A stretch of DNA of 64,000 nt from Flavobacterium sp. (GTDB lineage: Bacteria > Bacteroidota > Bacteroidia > Flavobacteriales > Flavobacteriaceae), in NCBI RefSeq assembly GCF_035195345.1, contig NZ_CP136574.1:682001-746000 (forward strand). Direction: 5' to 3'. The notes beneath the pieces were generated by a model. That model was not told the DNA's origin. It saw nothing but the letters and a program-made list of their open reading frames with translations, and did not search any database. This document shows positions 29,995 through 38,903 of the stretch, piece after piece. Position 1 is the stretch's first letter. Each line of letters begins with the position of its first letter. The translations under genes and the position numbers were made by a program.

Positions 29995-32016
29995 CAATCC
30001 ATTATACTTTCTAACAAACCATTCGGTAGCTAGAGAAAGTACAACTAAAACAAGTAACCAAATCCAATCGATAAGTGGAGTCTTTTTAATGGTTTCTTTT
30101 TGTGTTGGAATGTAATTTTCGTTTTCAATTAACGATTGAATTAATTTCTCTATTTGATTTGGATAAAAAACAGCTCCGTTGGTATTGGATGCCAATTGTT
30201 CTAATCTATTCTTATCTGGATTTACGAATTGCTTTTCAATTTCAAAATCTAACACTTCAAAAAATCCAGAAAAACTTGAATTCGATTGTTTTTCAGTCAC
30301 CTTAAAAGTATAATTTCCAGCTTCTAATCCGTCTAAATTAACTTTAAATGAATTTGTAGCTTTGAGTAAATCGTATTTCTTAGCAGCTTTTGTTTTAGAA
30401 TTTATAACTTGAATTGTTAGTTGAGCTTTATCGTCAAACTCATAGTTTTTATTGAAATATTCGGCTATAATTTCAATATTTTCGCCCGAATTGTAAAAAC
30501 TTTCGTATGATACATTCAAGTTTTTCTTTGAAGCGTTTGTTACTAAAAACTGAATAATTTTATCAGTAAACAAATCAAAATCTTCAAAAGACTTTTTATT
30601 TAATTTGTTTTCCAAGCGCCATTTCCAGATGTTTTCACCTAATAAATAAGCATTTCTTTTGCTTCCATTTTCAGTAAAAGTTAACAATGGATTTGGTAAT
30701 TGTACATTTCGAATTCTAGCAGAAAGTAAGGTATTTACGTTACTTTTTATTGAAATTGCACCAAAATTATGTTCCAAAGGAGGAAAATTTTCAAAACCAA
30801 TATTAGCTTGCGAAAACAAATTAAAGTTCGATTCATAAGTAGCCAAATAATCTTCTTTTTGTGCCGACATTTTAAATAACAAATCGCTTTGGACTTGGTT
30901 TAAAAAATTAAAATCGGTTGCAGTTCCTGTGATGACAAAAGTGTTAATCTGGGCTGCTTTATTTTGTTCAAAAATAGCTTTAAAAGAAGTGGTTGGCTGA
31001 TATAAAACCAAAATATTATAATTCTGTAATGACTTTACTTCATCTGGTTTTAGGATGGAAACTTTGCGTTGTTGATTAGTTTCGATACTTCGCTTTAAAA
31101 CACCTAAATCTGGATGATTTATTGCGGAAATTAAAGCAATTTCACTACGTTGATCAATAACTTCTACTGCAAAATTTTTGGTGTTATTAACCGTGTTTTT
31201 CTCTTTTATATTGGAAGAAATTAAGGCTTTATATTTTGCAATCCCAACTTTGTCTGCATTTAACAAAATAGAAATAGACTGTGCTCTTTTATCTTTCGAA
31301 AAACTAACAGTTTGTTTATAAATGGTTTGATTACCATTCTGAATAGCGAAAGTTGTTGAAATAGTTTGATTGCCATTGTATTGCAAGAATACTTCAACTG
31401 GAAATTTATTCTTTAAAAACGCGTATTTATTAACGTTAATTTGATTGATTTTTAAATCGAAAACCGTAGTGGTATCCCCTAAAACAACGGGTAAGACACT
31501 TGTATTTTCCTGAAAGCTGAACACATAATCATTTCCCATGGTTTGGTTTCCATCAGTAAATAAAACTACAGGATAATTTGTGTTTCTGTATAACTGTTTT
31601 AAATTTTTAGCAACACCATCAATATGCGATTGATTTCCTTTAAAATCTAATTGTTCGAGTGACTTAAATTCATCATCAAATGAAAATAATTGCATATCGT
31701 ATTTTTCGGCAATCGCATTGTTTTCAACAATTTTAAGATATAATTCAGCTGCTTCTTTAATTGCTTTTAATTCGGTAATTGATTTGGAATTATCCACAAC
31801 AATAGGCAAAGGTGCTTTCTTGATTTCGTTGATTTTTCGGCTAATAATTGGGTTGATTAGCAATAAAAAGATAGAAAACAGACTAACAAAACGTAAAAAA
31901 GCCAAAAACCAATACAATTTTGACTGATTTTTGACTTTATATAAATATTGATAAAACGACAATCCAGCAGCAATAATTACTGATAATAATAGAAATAAAA
32001 TGGTAGTTGTCGTCAT
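29989..32016 (-). CDS. Membrane-anchored von Willebrand factor A-like protein
   Basis: 675 residues. Two N-terminal hydrophobic helices (about 5-21 and 36-58), a vWA-like domain starting PLPIVVDNSKS with a MIDAS-type DxSxS, and VVLFTDGNQT where the second metal motif is expected; then a long mixed region, and a C-terminal membrane helix (DWIWLLVLVVLSLATEW). The layout resembles Bacteroidota membrane proteins related to BatA/BatB and to putative glutamine-amidotransferase-like envelope proteins, but no MoxR or other Bat gene is nearby. It follows fabG by 32 bp on the minus strand, so the two may form an operon. Function unknown; roles in envelope stress are speculative. Confidence 0.7.
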   Translation of the reverse strand: MTTTTILFLLLSVIIAAGLSFYQYLYKVKNQSKLYWFLAFLRFVSLFSIFLLLINPIISRKINEIKKAPLPIVVDNSKSITELKAIKEAAELYLKIVENNAIAEKYDMQLFSFDDEFKSLEQLDFKGNQSHIDGVAKNLKQLYRNTNYPVVLFTDGNQTMGNDYVFSFQENTSVLPVVLGDTTTVFDLKINQINVNKYAFLKNKFPVEVFLQYNGNQTISTTFAIQNGNQTIYKQTVSFSKDKRAQSISILLNADKVGIAKYKALISSNIKEKNTVNNTKNFAVEVIDQRSEIALISAINHPDLGVLKRSIETNQQRKVSILKPDEVKSLQNYNILVLYQPTTSFKAIFEQNKAAQINTFVITGTATDFNFLNQVQSDLLFKMSAQKEDYLATYESNFNLFSQANIGFENFPPLEHNFGAISIKSNVNTLLSARIRNVQLPNPLLTFTENGSKRNAYLLGENIWKWRLENKLNKKSFEDFDLFTDKIIQFLVTNASKKNLNVSYESFYNSGENIEIIAEYFNKNYEFDDKAQLTIQVINSKTKAAKKYDLLKATNSFKVNLDGLEAGNYTFKVTEKQSNSSFSGFFEVLDFEIEKQFVNPDKNRLEQLASNTNGAVFYPNQIEKLIQSLIENENYIPTQKETIKKTPLIDWIWLLVLVVLSLATEWFVRKYNGLL

Positions 32017-32048
32017 TTTTTTATGAATTGTTAAAAGTAATTATATTT

Positions 32049-32795
32049 TTATGTCAGCATTCCTCCATCAACATTAATAACTTGACCCGTTACATAAGCA
32101 CTCATGTCAGAAGCTAAGAAAACACAAACGTTTGCTACATCCTCTGGAGTTCCACCCCTTTTTAAAGGAATAGCTTCTCTCCAGCCTTTTACTACATCTT
32201 CATTCAATTTAGCAGTCATTTCTGTTTCAATAAAACCTGGAGCTATTGCGTTGCAACGAATATTTCTTGAACCTAATTCTAAGGCAATAGATTTTGTAAA
32301 TCCGTTCATACCAGCTTTAGAAGCAGCATAATTAGCTTGACCAGCATTTCCTTTTACTCCTACTACACTACTCATATTTACGATAGAACCTTTACGGTTT
32401 TTCAACATAATTTTTTGAACAGCCTTAGTCATATTAAAAACTGACTTTAAGTTGATTTCGATTACTTTGTCAAAATCTTCTTCCGACATACGCATTAATA
32501 AGTTATCTTTTGTAATTCCCGCATTATTGATTAACACATCAATAGTTCCAAATTCAGCAATTACATCATCTATTAATTTTTGTGCTTCATTAAAATCGGC
32601 AGCGTTTGATTTGTATCCTTTAGCTTTAATTCCTAAAGCGTTTAATTCATTTTCTAAAGCCAAAGCCGATTCTACAGATGAACTATAGGTAAATGCAACA
32701 TTAGCTCCTTGTTCTGCAAAAATTTTTGCTATCCCACTACCAATTCCACGGCTTGCACCTGTAATAATGGCAACTTTTCCTTCTAATAATTTCAT
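32049..32795 (-). CDS. fabG: 3-oxoacyl-[acyl-carrier-protein] reductase
   Basis: 248 residues from ATG at 32795; the longer reading frame adds a hydrophobic, Lys-poor leader unlike FabG. NADPH-dependent reduction of 3-oxoacyl-ACP in type II fatty acid synthesis. Short-chain dehydrogenase features: TGASRGIG (12-19), NNAG (90-93), the catalytic Asn115, Ser142/143, and Tyr156-x3-Lys160 in YAASKAG. C-terminus ends INVDGGM, as usual for FabG. A minus-strand -7 box TATATTTG (32839-32832) is 36 bp upstream. Whether other fab genes exist elsewhere is not visible here. Confidence 0.92.
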   Translation of the reverse strand: MKLLEGKVAIITGASRGIGSGIAKIFAEQGANVAFTYSSSVESALALENELNALGIKAKGYKSNAADFNEAQKLIDDVIAEFGTIDVLINNAGITKDNLLMRMSEEDFDKVIEINLKSVFNMTKAVQKIMLKNRKGSIVNMSSVVGVKGNAGQANYAASKAGMNGFTKSIALELGSRNIRCNAIAPGFIETEMTAKLNEDVVKGWREAIPLKRGGTPEDVANVCVFLASDMSAYVTGQVINVDGGMLT

Positions 32796-32831
32796 GTTCA
32801 ATATTCGTGTTAGTTTATTTAAAATAAAGTC

Positions 32832-32839
32832 CAAATATA
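32832..32839 (-). promoter_or_regulatory. -7 box of fabG (TATATTTG)
   Basis: Minus-strand TAnnTTTG match 36 bp before the fabG ATG; no clear -33 element. Confidence 0.4.
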
Positions 32840-32932
32840 GGAATATTTTAAAGTATAAAAAAAACATGCTCTTACATTAAACCTTTTTTATTTTATGTTG
32901 TCTAAAGAAATAATAACTTAAATACTAAGCAT

Positions 32933-34117
32933 ATGAAAAATCAAATTATGGTCAGTTTATTGACTATATTCGGATTGACTTCTTGTAGTAACAATTCAGA
33001 TGACAATTACGAAGATATCGCTACTTATCCGTTTGTAGAAGCTGAATTTGGCTCGTCTTTAGATTTAAATAATTTAGCAAATTATGCGAATCAAACAGTT
33101 CCACCCTATATCACTAAAAACAATTCCCAAGGAAATTCAATTACTGATAAAGGGGCTACTTTAGGACGCGTTTTATTTTATGATAAAAATTTATCATCCA
33201 ATAATACTATTTCGTGTTCAAGTTGTCACAAGCAAGAATTTGCATTTAGTGATACCAATGTGGCAAGTTCAGGTGTTAATGGAACAACTGGAAGGCATTC
33301 GATGCGTTTAATTAATTCTAGATTTGCTACAGAAACTAAATTCTTTTGGAATGAACGCGCTTTAAATTTAGAAACGCAAACTACCATGCCTATTAAAGAT
33401 CATGGAGAAATGGGCTTTAGTGGATTAAATGGTGATTTGACCTTTGATAATTTAATTACTAGATTAAATGGAATTGGGTATTACAAAGAACTTTTCAAGT
33501 TTGTTTATGGATCAGAAGAAATTACAGAGGTAAAAATTCAAAGTGCATTAGCACAGTTTATTAGAAGCATTCAATCTTTTGATTCAAAATACGATGCAGG
33601 AAGAGCATTAGCTAATAATGACGGACAACCTTTCTCAAATTTCACAGCACAAGAAAACCAAGGTAAAAATTTATTTTTATCGCCTCCTGTTTTTAATACT
33701 AGTGGCGTAAGAACTTCTGGAGGTTTGGGTTGTGCTGGTTGTCATAGAGCTCCTGAGTTTGACATAGATCCAAATACTCTAAACAATGGAATTATTGGTA
33801 CAATTGCAAGAACTGGAATAGATACTGGAAATACAAGAGCTCCTTCTTTAAGGAATTTAGTTAGAACAGATGGAACTCAAAACGGACCAATGATGCATAC
33901 TGGAGTAATATCAGATTTACAGACTGCTATTGGACATTATGGGACGATAAACTTAGCGCCAGGAAATAACAATTTAGACCCAAGATTAACCCCAGGTGGT
34001 GTTGGACAACAATTAAATTTAACGGCAACTGAGGTAAATGCTGTGATTGCTTTTTTGAAAACGCTTTCTGGAACAGATGTATATATTAATGAAAAATGGT
34101 CAAATCCTTTTAATTAA
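32933..34117 (+). CDS. Di-haem cytochrome c peroxidase, lipoprotein
   Basis: 394 residues. Lipoprotein signal with lipobox LTSC (Cys18), so it is probably periplasmic, anchored to a membrane. Two haem c sites are clear: CSSCH (95-99) and CAGCH (267-271). The order and spacing, plus LGRVLFYDKNLSSNNTISC and the GNTRAPSLRNL segment before the last methionine-containing stretch (MMHTGV), are those of bacterial cytochrome c peroxidases (MauG-related), which reduce hydrogen peroxide with electrons from a periplasmic donor. A MauG-like modifying function is a less likely alternative. No partner genes adjacent. Confidence 0.9.
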   Translation: MKNQIMVSLLTIFGLTSCSNNSDDNYEDIATYPFVEAEFGSSLDLNNLANYANQTVPPYITKNNSQGNSITDKGATLGRVLFYDKNLSSNNTISCSSCHKQEFAFSDTNVASSGVNGTTGRHSMRLINSRFATETKFFWNERALNLETQTTMPIKDHGEMGFSGLNGDLTFDNLITRLNGIGYYKELFKFVYGSEEITEVKIQSALAQFIRSIQSFDSKYDAGRALANNDGQPFSNFTAQENQGKNLFLSPPVFNTSGVRTSGGLGCAGCHRAPEFDIDPNTLNNGIIGTIARTGIDTGNTRAPSLRNLVRTDGTQNGPMMHTGVISDLQTAIGHYGTINLAPGNNNLDPRLTPGGVGQQLNLTATEVNAVIAFLKTLSGTDVYINEKWSNPFN

Positions 34118-34169
34118 TTTCTAAATATCCTTTAAAAAAGTATAAATTTGCTAAACTAAAATAAAAAGC

Positions 34170-34649
34170 ATGAAAAAGTACTTTATCGGCTTATTGCTCA
34201 TCACATCTTTATCTTTTGCTCAAAATCATCATTTTAAAGCAGAAAGAAAAGAGGTAACTTGGCAATTAGGATTTAAAACAAATTCAACAGATATTTTAAA
34301 TTTGATTGATAAAAATCATACCAAAATTTCTGTAAACAAGGAAGATAATTCAGGTAAGGGAATAAATTTAAATTGTGATTGTAAAGGAGGTGGTTGGTAT
34401 TTTGAACAATCCTTTAATTTGAATTTTACTGTAGAAATTATAGACGAAAAATATATAGTAACTGTTTCTGATATTATTTTTGAAGGTGAAGGAGAAACTA
34501 ATAAAAATAATAGATTAGAAAACTATGTTTTAAGAATAGGTCAAAGTAATTTTCATACAACCGAAAAAAATCTAATCAATTTAAACTGTTTAGAAAATTA
34601 TTTTATAAAATTATTTCAGATTCCAAATTCAGAAATTATTTTAAATTAA
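34170..34649 (+). CDS. Small exported protein, function unknown
   Basis: 159 residues with a clear signal peptide (KKYFIGLLLITSLSFAQ). The mature part has CDC and a single later Cys, several aromatic strand-like segments, and no recognised domain. It lies 52 bp behind the peroxidase gene and ends at a strong terminator, so it may be read from the same transcript. Confidence 0.6.
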   Translation: MKKYFIGLLLITSLSFAQNHHFKAERKEVTWQLGFKTNSTDILNLIDKNHTKISVNKEDNSGKGINLNCDCKGGGWYFEQSFNLNFTVEIIDEKYIVTVSDIIFEGEGETNKNNRLENYVLRIGQSNFHTTEKNLINLNCLENYFIKLFQIPNSEIILN

Positions 34650-34651
34650 CT

Positions 34652-34679
34652 AATAAATCCCACAATAGTGGGATTTATT
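34652..34679. terminator. Bidirectional terminator between convergent genes
   Basis: Perfect 12-bp stem AATAAATCCCAC / GTGGGATTTATT with loop AATA, flanked by T/A runs; ends directly at the rluD stop codon. Confidence 0.85.
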
Positions 34680-35717
34680 TTATTCTTCTGTAAATGTTTG
34701 TGCTTTTGAATACACACGCCATTTTTCAATACATTCCTGTAAATCTTGTGGAATTGGCGTATCAAAACGTAAAAATTCTTTTGTTATTGGGTGTTCAAAC
34801 CCTAATGTTTTCGCGTGAAGTGCTTGTCTTGGTAATACTTTAAAACAATTATCTACAAATTGCTTGTATTTGGTAAACGTAGTTCCCTTTAAAATAGCAT
34901 CACCACCGTAACGTTCGTCGTTAAAAAGCGTGTGACCAATGTGTTTCATATGCACACGAATTTGGTGTGTTCTTCCTGTTTCTAACTGACAAGAAACTAA
35001 AGTTACATATCCAAATCGTTCTAAAACTTTATAATGTGTTACCGCTGGTTTTCCTTTTTCATCGCTTTCATGAACCGCCATTCGCATACGGTTGGTATCA
35101 TGACGACCAATATTTCCTTCTACAGTTCCTTCCTCTTCTTCAATATTTCCCCAAACCAAAGCAATATATTCTCGTTCCGAAGTTTTATCAGCAAATTGTT
35201 TTGACAAATAAGCCATCGCATGTTCGGTTTTAGCTACAACCAATAAACCTGTGGTATCTTTATCAATTCGATGCACCAATCCTGGGCGTTCCGAACTATT
35301 CAACGGTAAATTCTCAAAATGATAGGCTAACGCATTTACTAAAGTTCCTGAATAATTTCCGTGTCCTGGATGTACTACCATTCCTGCTGGTTTGTTGATG
35401 ACCAATAATTGATCGTCTTCATACACTATGTCCAACAGAATATTTTCAGGCGTTAGCAATTGCTCGTACGTTGGATGCGCCAACACTAAACGCACAATAT
35501 CACCTGCTTTTACTTTATAATTAGATTTTACAGCAACATCGTTCACTAAAATAGAACCATTTTCAGCTGCTTGTTGTATTTTATTTCGGGTGGTATTTTC
35601 AATTAAGTTCATCAAAAATTTATCCACACGCAAAGCTGATTGCCCTTTACTTGCTTCAAATCGATGATGTTCGTATAATTCGTCTTCTAATTCAGTTTCA
35701 ACCTTATAATCCGCCAT
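34680..35717 (-). CDS. rluD: Pseudouridine synthase, RluD family
   Basis: 345 residues. N-terminal S4 RNA-binding domain (about 20-80: RVDKFLMNLIENTTRNKIQQA), then the catalytic domain with HRIDKDTTGLLVVAKT holding the catalytic Asp, and the HQIRVHM motif. Members make pseudouridines in 23S rRNA (RluD: positions 1911, 1915, 1917 in E. coli). A bacterial RluC or RluA specificity cannot be excluded, but the S4 domain and length favour RluD. It overlaps the PASTA gene by 14 bp, so the two are translationally coupled, and together with ddl and coaD form a conserved flavobacterial arrangement. Confidence 0.9.
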   Translation of the reverse strand: MADYKVETELEDELYEHHRFEASKGQSALRVDKFLMNLIENTTRNKIQQAAENGSILVNDVAVKSNYKVKAGDIVRLVLAHPTYEQLLTPENILLDIVYEDDQLLVINKPAGMVVHPGHGNYSGTLVNALAYHFENLPLNSSERPGLVHRIDKDTTGLLVVAKTEHAMAYLSKQFADKTSEREYIALVWGNIEEEEGTVEGNIGRHDTNRMRMAVHESDEKGKPAVTHYKVLERFGYVTLVSCQLETGRTHQIRVHMKHIGHTLFNDERYGGDAILKGTTFTKYKQFVDNCFKVLPRQALHAKTLGFEHPITKEFLRFDTPIPQDLQECIEKWRVYSKAQTFTEE

Positions 35718-36363
35718 TATCTTCTTTAAATTCTACTGGTTCTGTAACGCCTTCTTCTGCTGGTGGTAAAGTATCTGCAGGTTCTTCCGAACTAAAGGTT
35801 TCTTCATTAAATACTTCTTTACCGTCGCCTAACACAAAATCAAGTGTTGAATTTTTCTTCACCTTATCACCTGCTCTCAGTCTTCTTCCGTTTTGATAAA
35901 TTTGCAATACAATATCTTTAGCAATGTGCGGTTTATAGGTTATTTTACCTTCTTTTAAAGTCAATGATTTTATCGTAGCCGAAATTTGTCGGAACGTTTT
36001 GTCTTTAAATTCAGGAATCGTAATATCTGTAAATTCACCTGCATTTAATTTCACATACACTTTTCTGCCGTCTTTTACTAAACTTCCTGCCTTTGGATCT
36101 TGCTCTAAAATTGTAAAAGGAGGAAAATCGGCATTAAATTCTACCGTATCCAATAAAAATACTTCTAAATCCAATTCGTTTAGTTTTTCTTCAGCAATTT
36201 CTAATTTCATTTTCGATAAATCAGGCACTTTAATTTCCTGACCATGATTGGTTCTAAAATCTAAAAACTGTATTACTAAAAATGTGAAAACCACAACAAT
36301 AGCAATTGCTAAAAAAGCTTGAATAAAAAAAGTTCGGCTTGTTAAAAATTTAATTAAACTCAT
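35704..36363 (-). CDS. Membrane-anchored PASTA-domain protein
   Basis: 219 residues. One N-terminal hydrophobic helix (about 12-33) anchors it in the inner membrane, followed by three PASTA-like repeats (about 40-185): IKVPDLSKMKLEIAEEKL, then ITIPEFKDKTFRQISATIK, each followed by a 'GRKVYVKLN / NGRRLRAG' strand. The tail is acidic. PASTA repeats bind peptidoglycan fragments or beta-lactams in other proteins. Here they are not linked to a kinase or transpeptidase, so it is more likely an accessory cell-envelope protein. Overlaps rluD by 14 bp; a minus-strand -7 box (TATCTTTG, 36388-36381) is 17 bp upstream of its start. Confidence 0.85.
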   Translation of the reverse strand: MSLIKFLTSRTFFIQAFLAIAIVVVFTFLVIQFLDFRTNHGQEIKVPDLSKMKLEIAEEKLNELDLEVFLLDTVEFNADFPPFTILEQDPKAGSLVKDGRKVYVKLNAGEFTDITIPEFKDKTFRQISATIKSLTLKEGKITYKPHIAKDIVLQIYQNGRRLRAGDKVKKNSTLDFVLGDGKEVFNEETFSSEEPADTLPPAEEGVTEPVEFKEDNGGL

Positions 36364-36380
36364 ACAAAATGATATTTTGA

Positions 36381-36388
36381 CAAAGATA
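36381..36388 (-). promoter_or_regulatory. -7 box of the PASTA-rluD operon (TATCTTTG)
   Basis: TAnnTTTG match on the minus strand 17 bp before the PASTA-protein ATG. Confidence 0.45.
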
Positions 36389-36511
36389 TAAAATTCAAAA
36401 AGAAATAACGAAGCAATTCATTTTGATTTCTTCACACTTTTAAAACGGCATATTTGAAAAAATATTTCTATGGTAAACGAATAAAAGAATATAAAATCTC
36501 AATAAATAATG

Positions 36512-36519
36512 TAATTTTG
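36512..36519 (+). promoter_or_regulatory. -7 box of ddl (TAATTTTG)
   Basis: TAnnTTTG match 23 bp before the ATG at 36543. No -33 TTG at the expected distance. Confidence 0.4.
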
Positions 36520-36542
36520 TGTAGAACAATTTGAAATTTACA

Positions 36543-37517
36543 ATGAAAAACGTAGCCATTATAATGGGAGGTTACTCTAGTGAGTACAAAATTTCGTTAA
36601 CTAGCGGAAATGTAGTGTTTAAGAACATTAATCGTGCAAAATTTAATCCATACCGCATTCATATTTTTAAAGAAAAATGGGTGTATATAGACGAAAATGA
36701 TACCGAATTTCCTATTGATAAAAACGATTTTTCAGTAACAGTTAATGGTTCAAAAATCAATTTTGATGTGGTTTTTAATGCCATTCACGGAACACCGGGC
36801 GAAGATGGTTTGATGCAAGCCTATTTCGAATTATTGAATATTCCTCAAACTTCGTGCGATTATTACCAAGCCTCGTTAACATTCAATAAACGTGATATGT
36901 TGTCGGTTTTAAAACCATACGGAATCAAAACGGCGGAATCGTACTATTTGAATTTAGGCAACGAAATTAACGTAGATACCATTTTAGCTAAAGTGGGTTT
37001 ACCTTGTTTTGTAAAACCAAATAAATCAGGTTCAAGTTTCGGAATTTCGAAAGTAAAAACAGCAGCAGAATTTCTTCCAGCCATTGAAAATGCTTACAAA
37101 GAAGACGACGAAATCATCATAGAAAGTTTCTTGGACGGAACAGAAGTTTCGGTGGGTGTAATCAACTATAAAGGAACGGTTACCGTTTTACCTATTACCG
37201 AAATCGTATCCGAAAACGACTTTTTTGATTACGAAGCGAAATATTTAGGGAAATCTAAAGAGATTACGCCAGCGAGGATTTCAAATGAATTGAAAGTAAA
37301 AATCGAAACGGTTGCCAAAAGAGCTTATGAAGTATTGAAAATGAAAGGTTTTTCGAGAAGTGAATTCATTATCGTAAACAACGAACCACACATGTTAGAA
37401 ATGAATACGATTCCAGGCTTAACTACCGAAAGTATTTTACCACAACAAGCTAGAGAAGCAGGAATTTCATTACCTGAATTATTTGAAAACGCTATTGAAT
37501 TGGCTTTAAAGAAGTAA
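36543..37517 (+). CDS. ddl: D-alanine--D-alanine ligase
   Basis: 324 residues from ATG at 36543 (MKNVAIIMGG); an in-frame TTG at 36531 adds four residues and is less likely. ATP-grasp enzyme that makes D-Ala-D-Ala for peptidoglycan precursors. Motifs: GGYSSEYKIS (N-terminal loop with the catalytic Glu and Ser), HGTPGEDG (lipid-like loop, second signature), KPNKSGSSFGISKV, the ATP-binding EVSVGVI, and LEMNTIPGLTTES at the C-terminus. Normal length. It is followed by coaD after 3 bp and divergent from the PASTA-rluD operon. Confidence 0.95.
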   Translation: MKNVAIIMGGYSSEYKISLTSGNVVFKNINRAKFNPYRIHIFKEKWVYIDENDTEFPIDKNDFSVTVNGSKINFDVVFNAIHGTPGEDGLMQAYFELLNIPQTSCDYYQASLTFNKRDMLSVLKPYGIKTAESYYLNLGNEINVDTILAKVGLPCFVKPNKSGSSFGISKVKTAAEFLPAIENAYKEDDEIIIESFLDGTEVSVGVINYKGTVTVLPITEIVSENDFFDYEAKYLGKSKEITPARISNELKVKIETVAKRAYEVLKMKGFSRSEFIIVNNEPHMLEMNTIPGLTTESILPQQAREAGISLPELFENAIELALKK

Positions 37518-37520
37518 AAA

Positions 37521-37979
37521 ATGAAAAAAGCAATATTTCCAGGATCATTTGACCCCATTACGAACGGGCATTACGATATTATCAAAAGAGGCGTTTCTTT
37601 ATTTGATGAAGTGATTGTAGCGATTGGTGTTAATGCCGAAAAAAAATACATGTTTTCCTTAGAAGATAGAAAACGCTTTATCGAAGAAGCTTTCAAAGAC
37701 GAGCCAAAAGTAAAAGTCATCACCTACTCTGGTTTAACAATCGATTTATGTAAAAAAGAAAACGCGGAATTCATCTTACGCGGACTAAGAAATCCGGCTG
37801 ATTTTGAATTTGAAAAAGCCATCGCACACACCAATCGTGTCATGTCTAAAATAGAAACCGTTTTCTTATTAACAGCTGCTAGAACTTCTTTTATTTCCTC
37901 AAGTATTGTACGTGATGTATTAAGAAACGGTGGCGACATTTCGCAATTGGTTCCTAAAGCGGTTTTGGATAAGAAATAA
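37521..37979 (+). CDS. coaD: Phosphopantetheine adenylyltransferase
   Basis: 152 residues, standard length. Transfers AMP to 4'-phosphopantetheine, the penultimate step of coenzyme A synthesis. The nucleotidyltransferase motif FPGSFDPITNGH (containing the TxGH form of HxGH) is at the N-terminus and the second motif ISSSIVRDVLRNGGDIS near the C-terminus. LRNPADFEFEKAIAHTN is the usual CoaD block (compare RxxxDFExE). Three bases separate it from ddl, so the two are co-transcribed. A dispersed hairpin repeat begins 7 bp after its stop. Confidence 0.95.
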   Translation: MKKAIFPGSFDPITNGHYDIIKRGVSLFDEVIVAIGVNAEKKYMFSLEDRKRFIEEAFKDEPKVKVITYSGLTIDLCKKENAEFILRGLRNPADFEFEKAIAHTNRVMSKIETVFLLTAARTSFISSSIVRDVLRNGGDISQLVPKAVLDKK

Positions 37980-37985
37980 TTTTTT

Positions 37986-38114
37986 TTAACCACATAGAAA
38001 CATAGAAATTAGTTAAAGTCTATAAAAGGCGTTTTACTAACTTAAGTAAACATAGACTATGTAAATCATTTATGATCTAAAAAAGTCTTAATAACTATGT
38101 TTCTATGTGGTTAA
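37986..38114. repeat. Dispersed intergenic repeat, copy 1
   Basis: Ends in 20-bp perfect terminal inverted repeats, TTAACCACATAGAAACATAG (37986-38005) and CTATGTTTCTATGTGGTTAA (38095-38114). The interior holds AAAAGGCGTTTTACT and CATAGACTATG. It fills the gap between the convergent coaD and methyltransferase genes. Related copies are at 40396, 48498 and 51431. Confidence 0.75.
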
Positions 38115-38133
38115 ATACTTTTGATAATTCATT

Positions 38134-38766
38134 TTAGCATTCAAACACAATCAATTTCTCTTTGATAATTAAATTCGAAAAGTGAAACTCAGTTTTTATC
38201 CATTCCAAGGTGTTGGGTTGGTATATAAAAACATGGGTAAAATCATCTTTGTAATACCAATTTTCAAAAGGCTTTTGGTTGTTGAAAACTTCTGTTTTAC
38301 AGTATAATTTTCCTTCCGGAAGTAATAAGCTTTTCAATAATTCAAATTCTTGATACGGATGATGAAAATGTTCCATTACTTCGCAACAAGAAACATAATC
38401 GTATTTTTGGTTCAAAAGTGATGGTTCATTTCCAAAAAATAAATCGTAATTCTGAACTTGATAGCCTTTATCAGTCAACATTTTTGCAATCACTGGACCC
38501 GTTCCTGAACCAAAATCTAAACCTTTAGCTTCTGGTGAAAAATCTTGTAAAATAGCATTTACGATTGGTGAAACAAAGTTTTGATAGCGTTCATCATAAA
38601 CATCATTGTTATGTTTTTCGTAGTGTTCTTTCTCTTCTTCAGCGGTTAAGAAAGTATGTTTTGGTCTGAAAATACCTTCGCAATTGGTGCATTTATAGAA
38701 CAAATGCTTTGACTTTTCGCAAAAAAGCGTTGATGTGGAATTACATAATGGACAAGTTAGATTCAT
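38134..38766 (-). CDS. Class I SAM-dependent methyltransferase with N-terminal zinc ribbon
   Basis: 210 residues. The N-terminus holds two CxxC pairs (CPLCNS and CTNCEG), a small zinc ribbon of about 30 residues. It is followed by the AdoMet-binding Rossmann fold: motif I GLDFGSGTGPV (about 82-92), motif II region VQNYDLFFGNEP, and EVMEHFHHP. The architecture resembles Bacteroidota methyltransferases of unknown substrate, often annotated only as class I SAM-dependent methyltransferases. The single downstream neighbour is coaD, convergent. A palindromic repeat follows upstream (38793-38865). Confidence 0.8.
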   Translation of the reverse strand: MNLTCPLCNSTSTLFCEKSKHLFYKCTNCEGIFRPKHTFLTAEEEKEHYEKHNNDVYDERYQNFVSPIVNAILQDFSPEAKGLDFGSGTGPVIAKMLTDKGYQVQNYDLFFGNEPSLLNQKYDYVSCCEVMEHFHHPYQEFELLKSLLLPEGKLYCKTEVFNNQKPFENWYYKDDFTHVFIYQPNTLEWIKTEFHFSNLIIKEKLIVFEC

Positions 38767-38792
38767 TTTATCCTGAATTTACATAAATACAT

Positions 38793-38865
38793 TGTCATTT
38801 CGACCTAAGGAGAAATCTCATAATTCAATCTACGTTATGTGATTCCTCCTTGCGTCGGAATGACA
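38793..38865. repeat. Bacteroidota-type palindromic intergenic repeat
   Basis: Imperfect inverted repeat: the arm 38793-38817 (beginning TGTCATTTCGAC, ending AAATC) pairs with 38841-38865 (beginning GATTCCTCC, ending GAATGACA), with four mismatches in 25. The pattern, a hairpin with 'GTCATTTCGAC...GAAATC' and 'GATT...GTCGGAATGAC' arms, is frequent in Flavobacteriaceae intergenic DNA, to my knowledge. Not coding. Confidence 0.7.
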
Positions 38866-38903
38866 AAAAACTAATTCATCTCTTTTTTAATTAAAATAAA
38901 GTA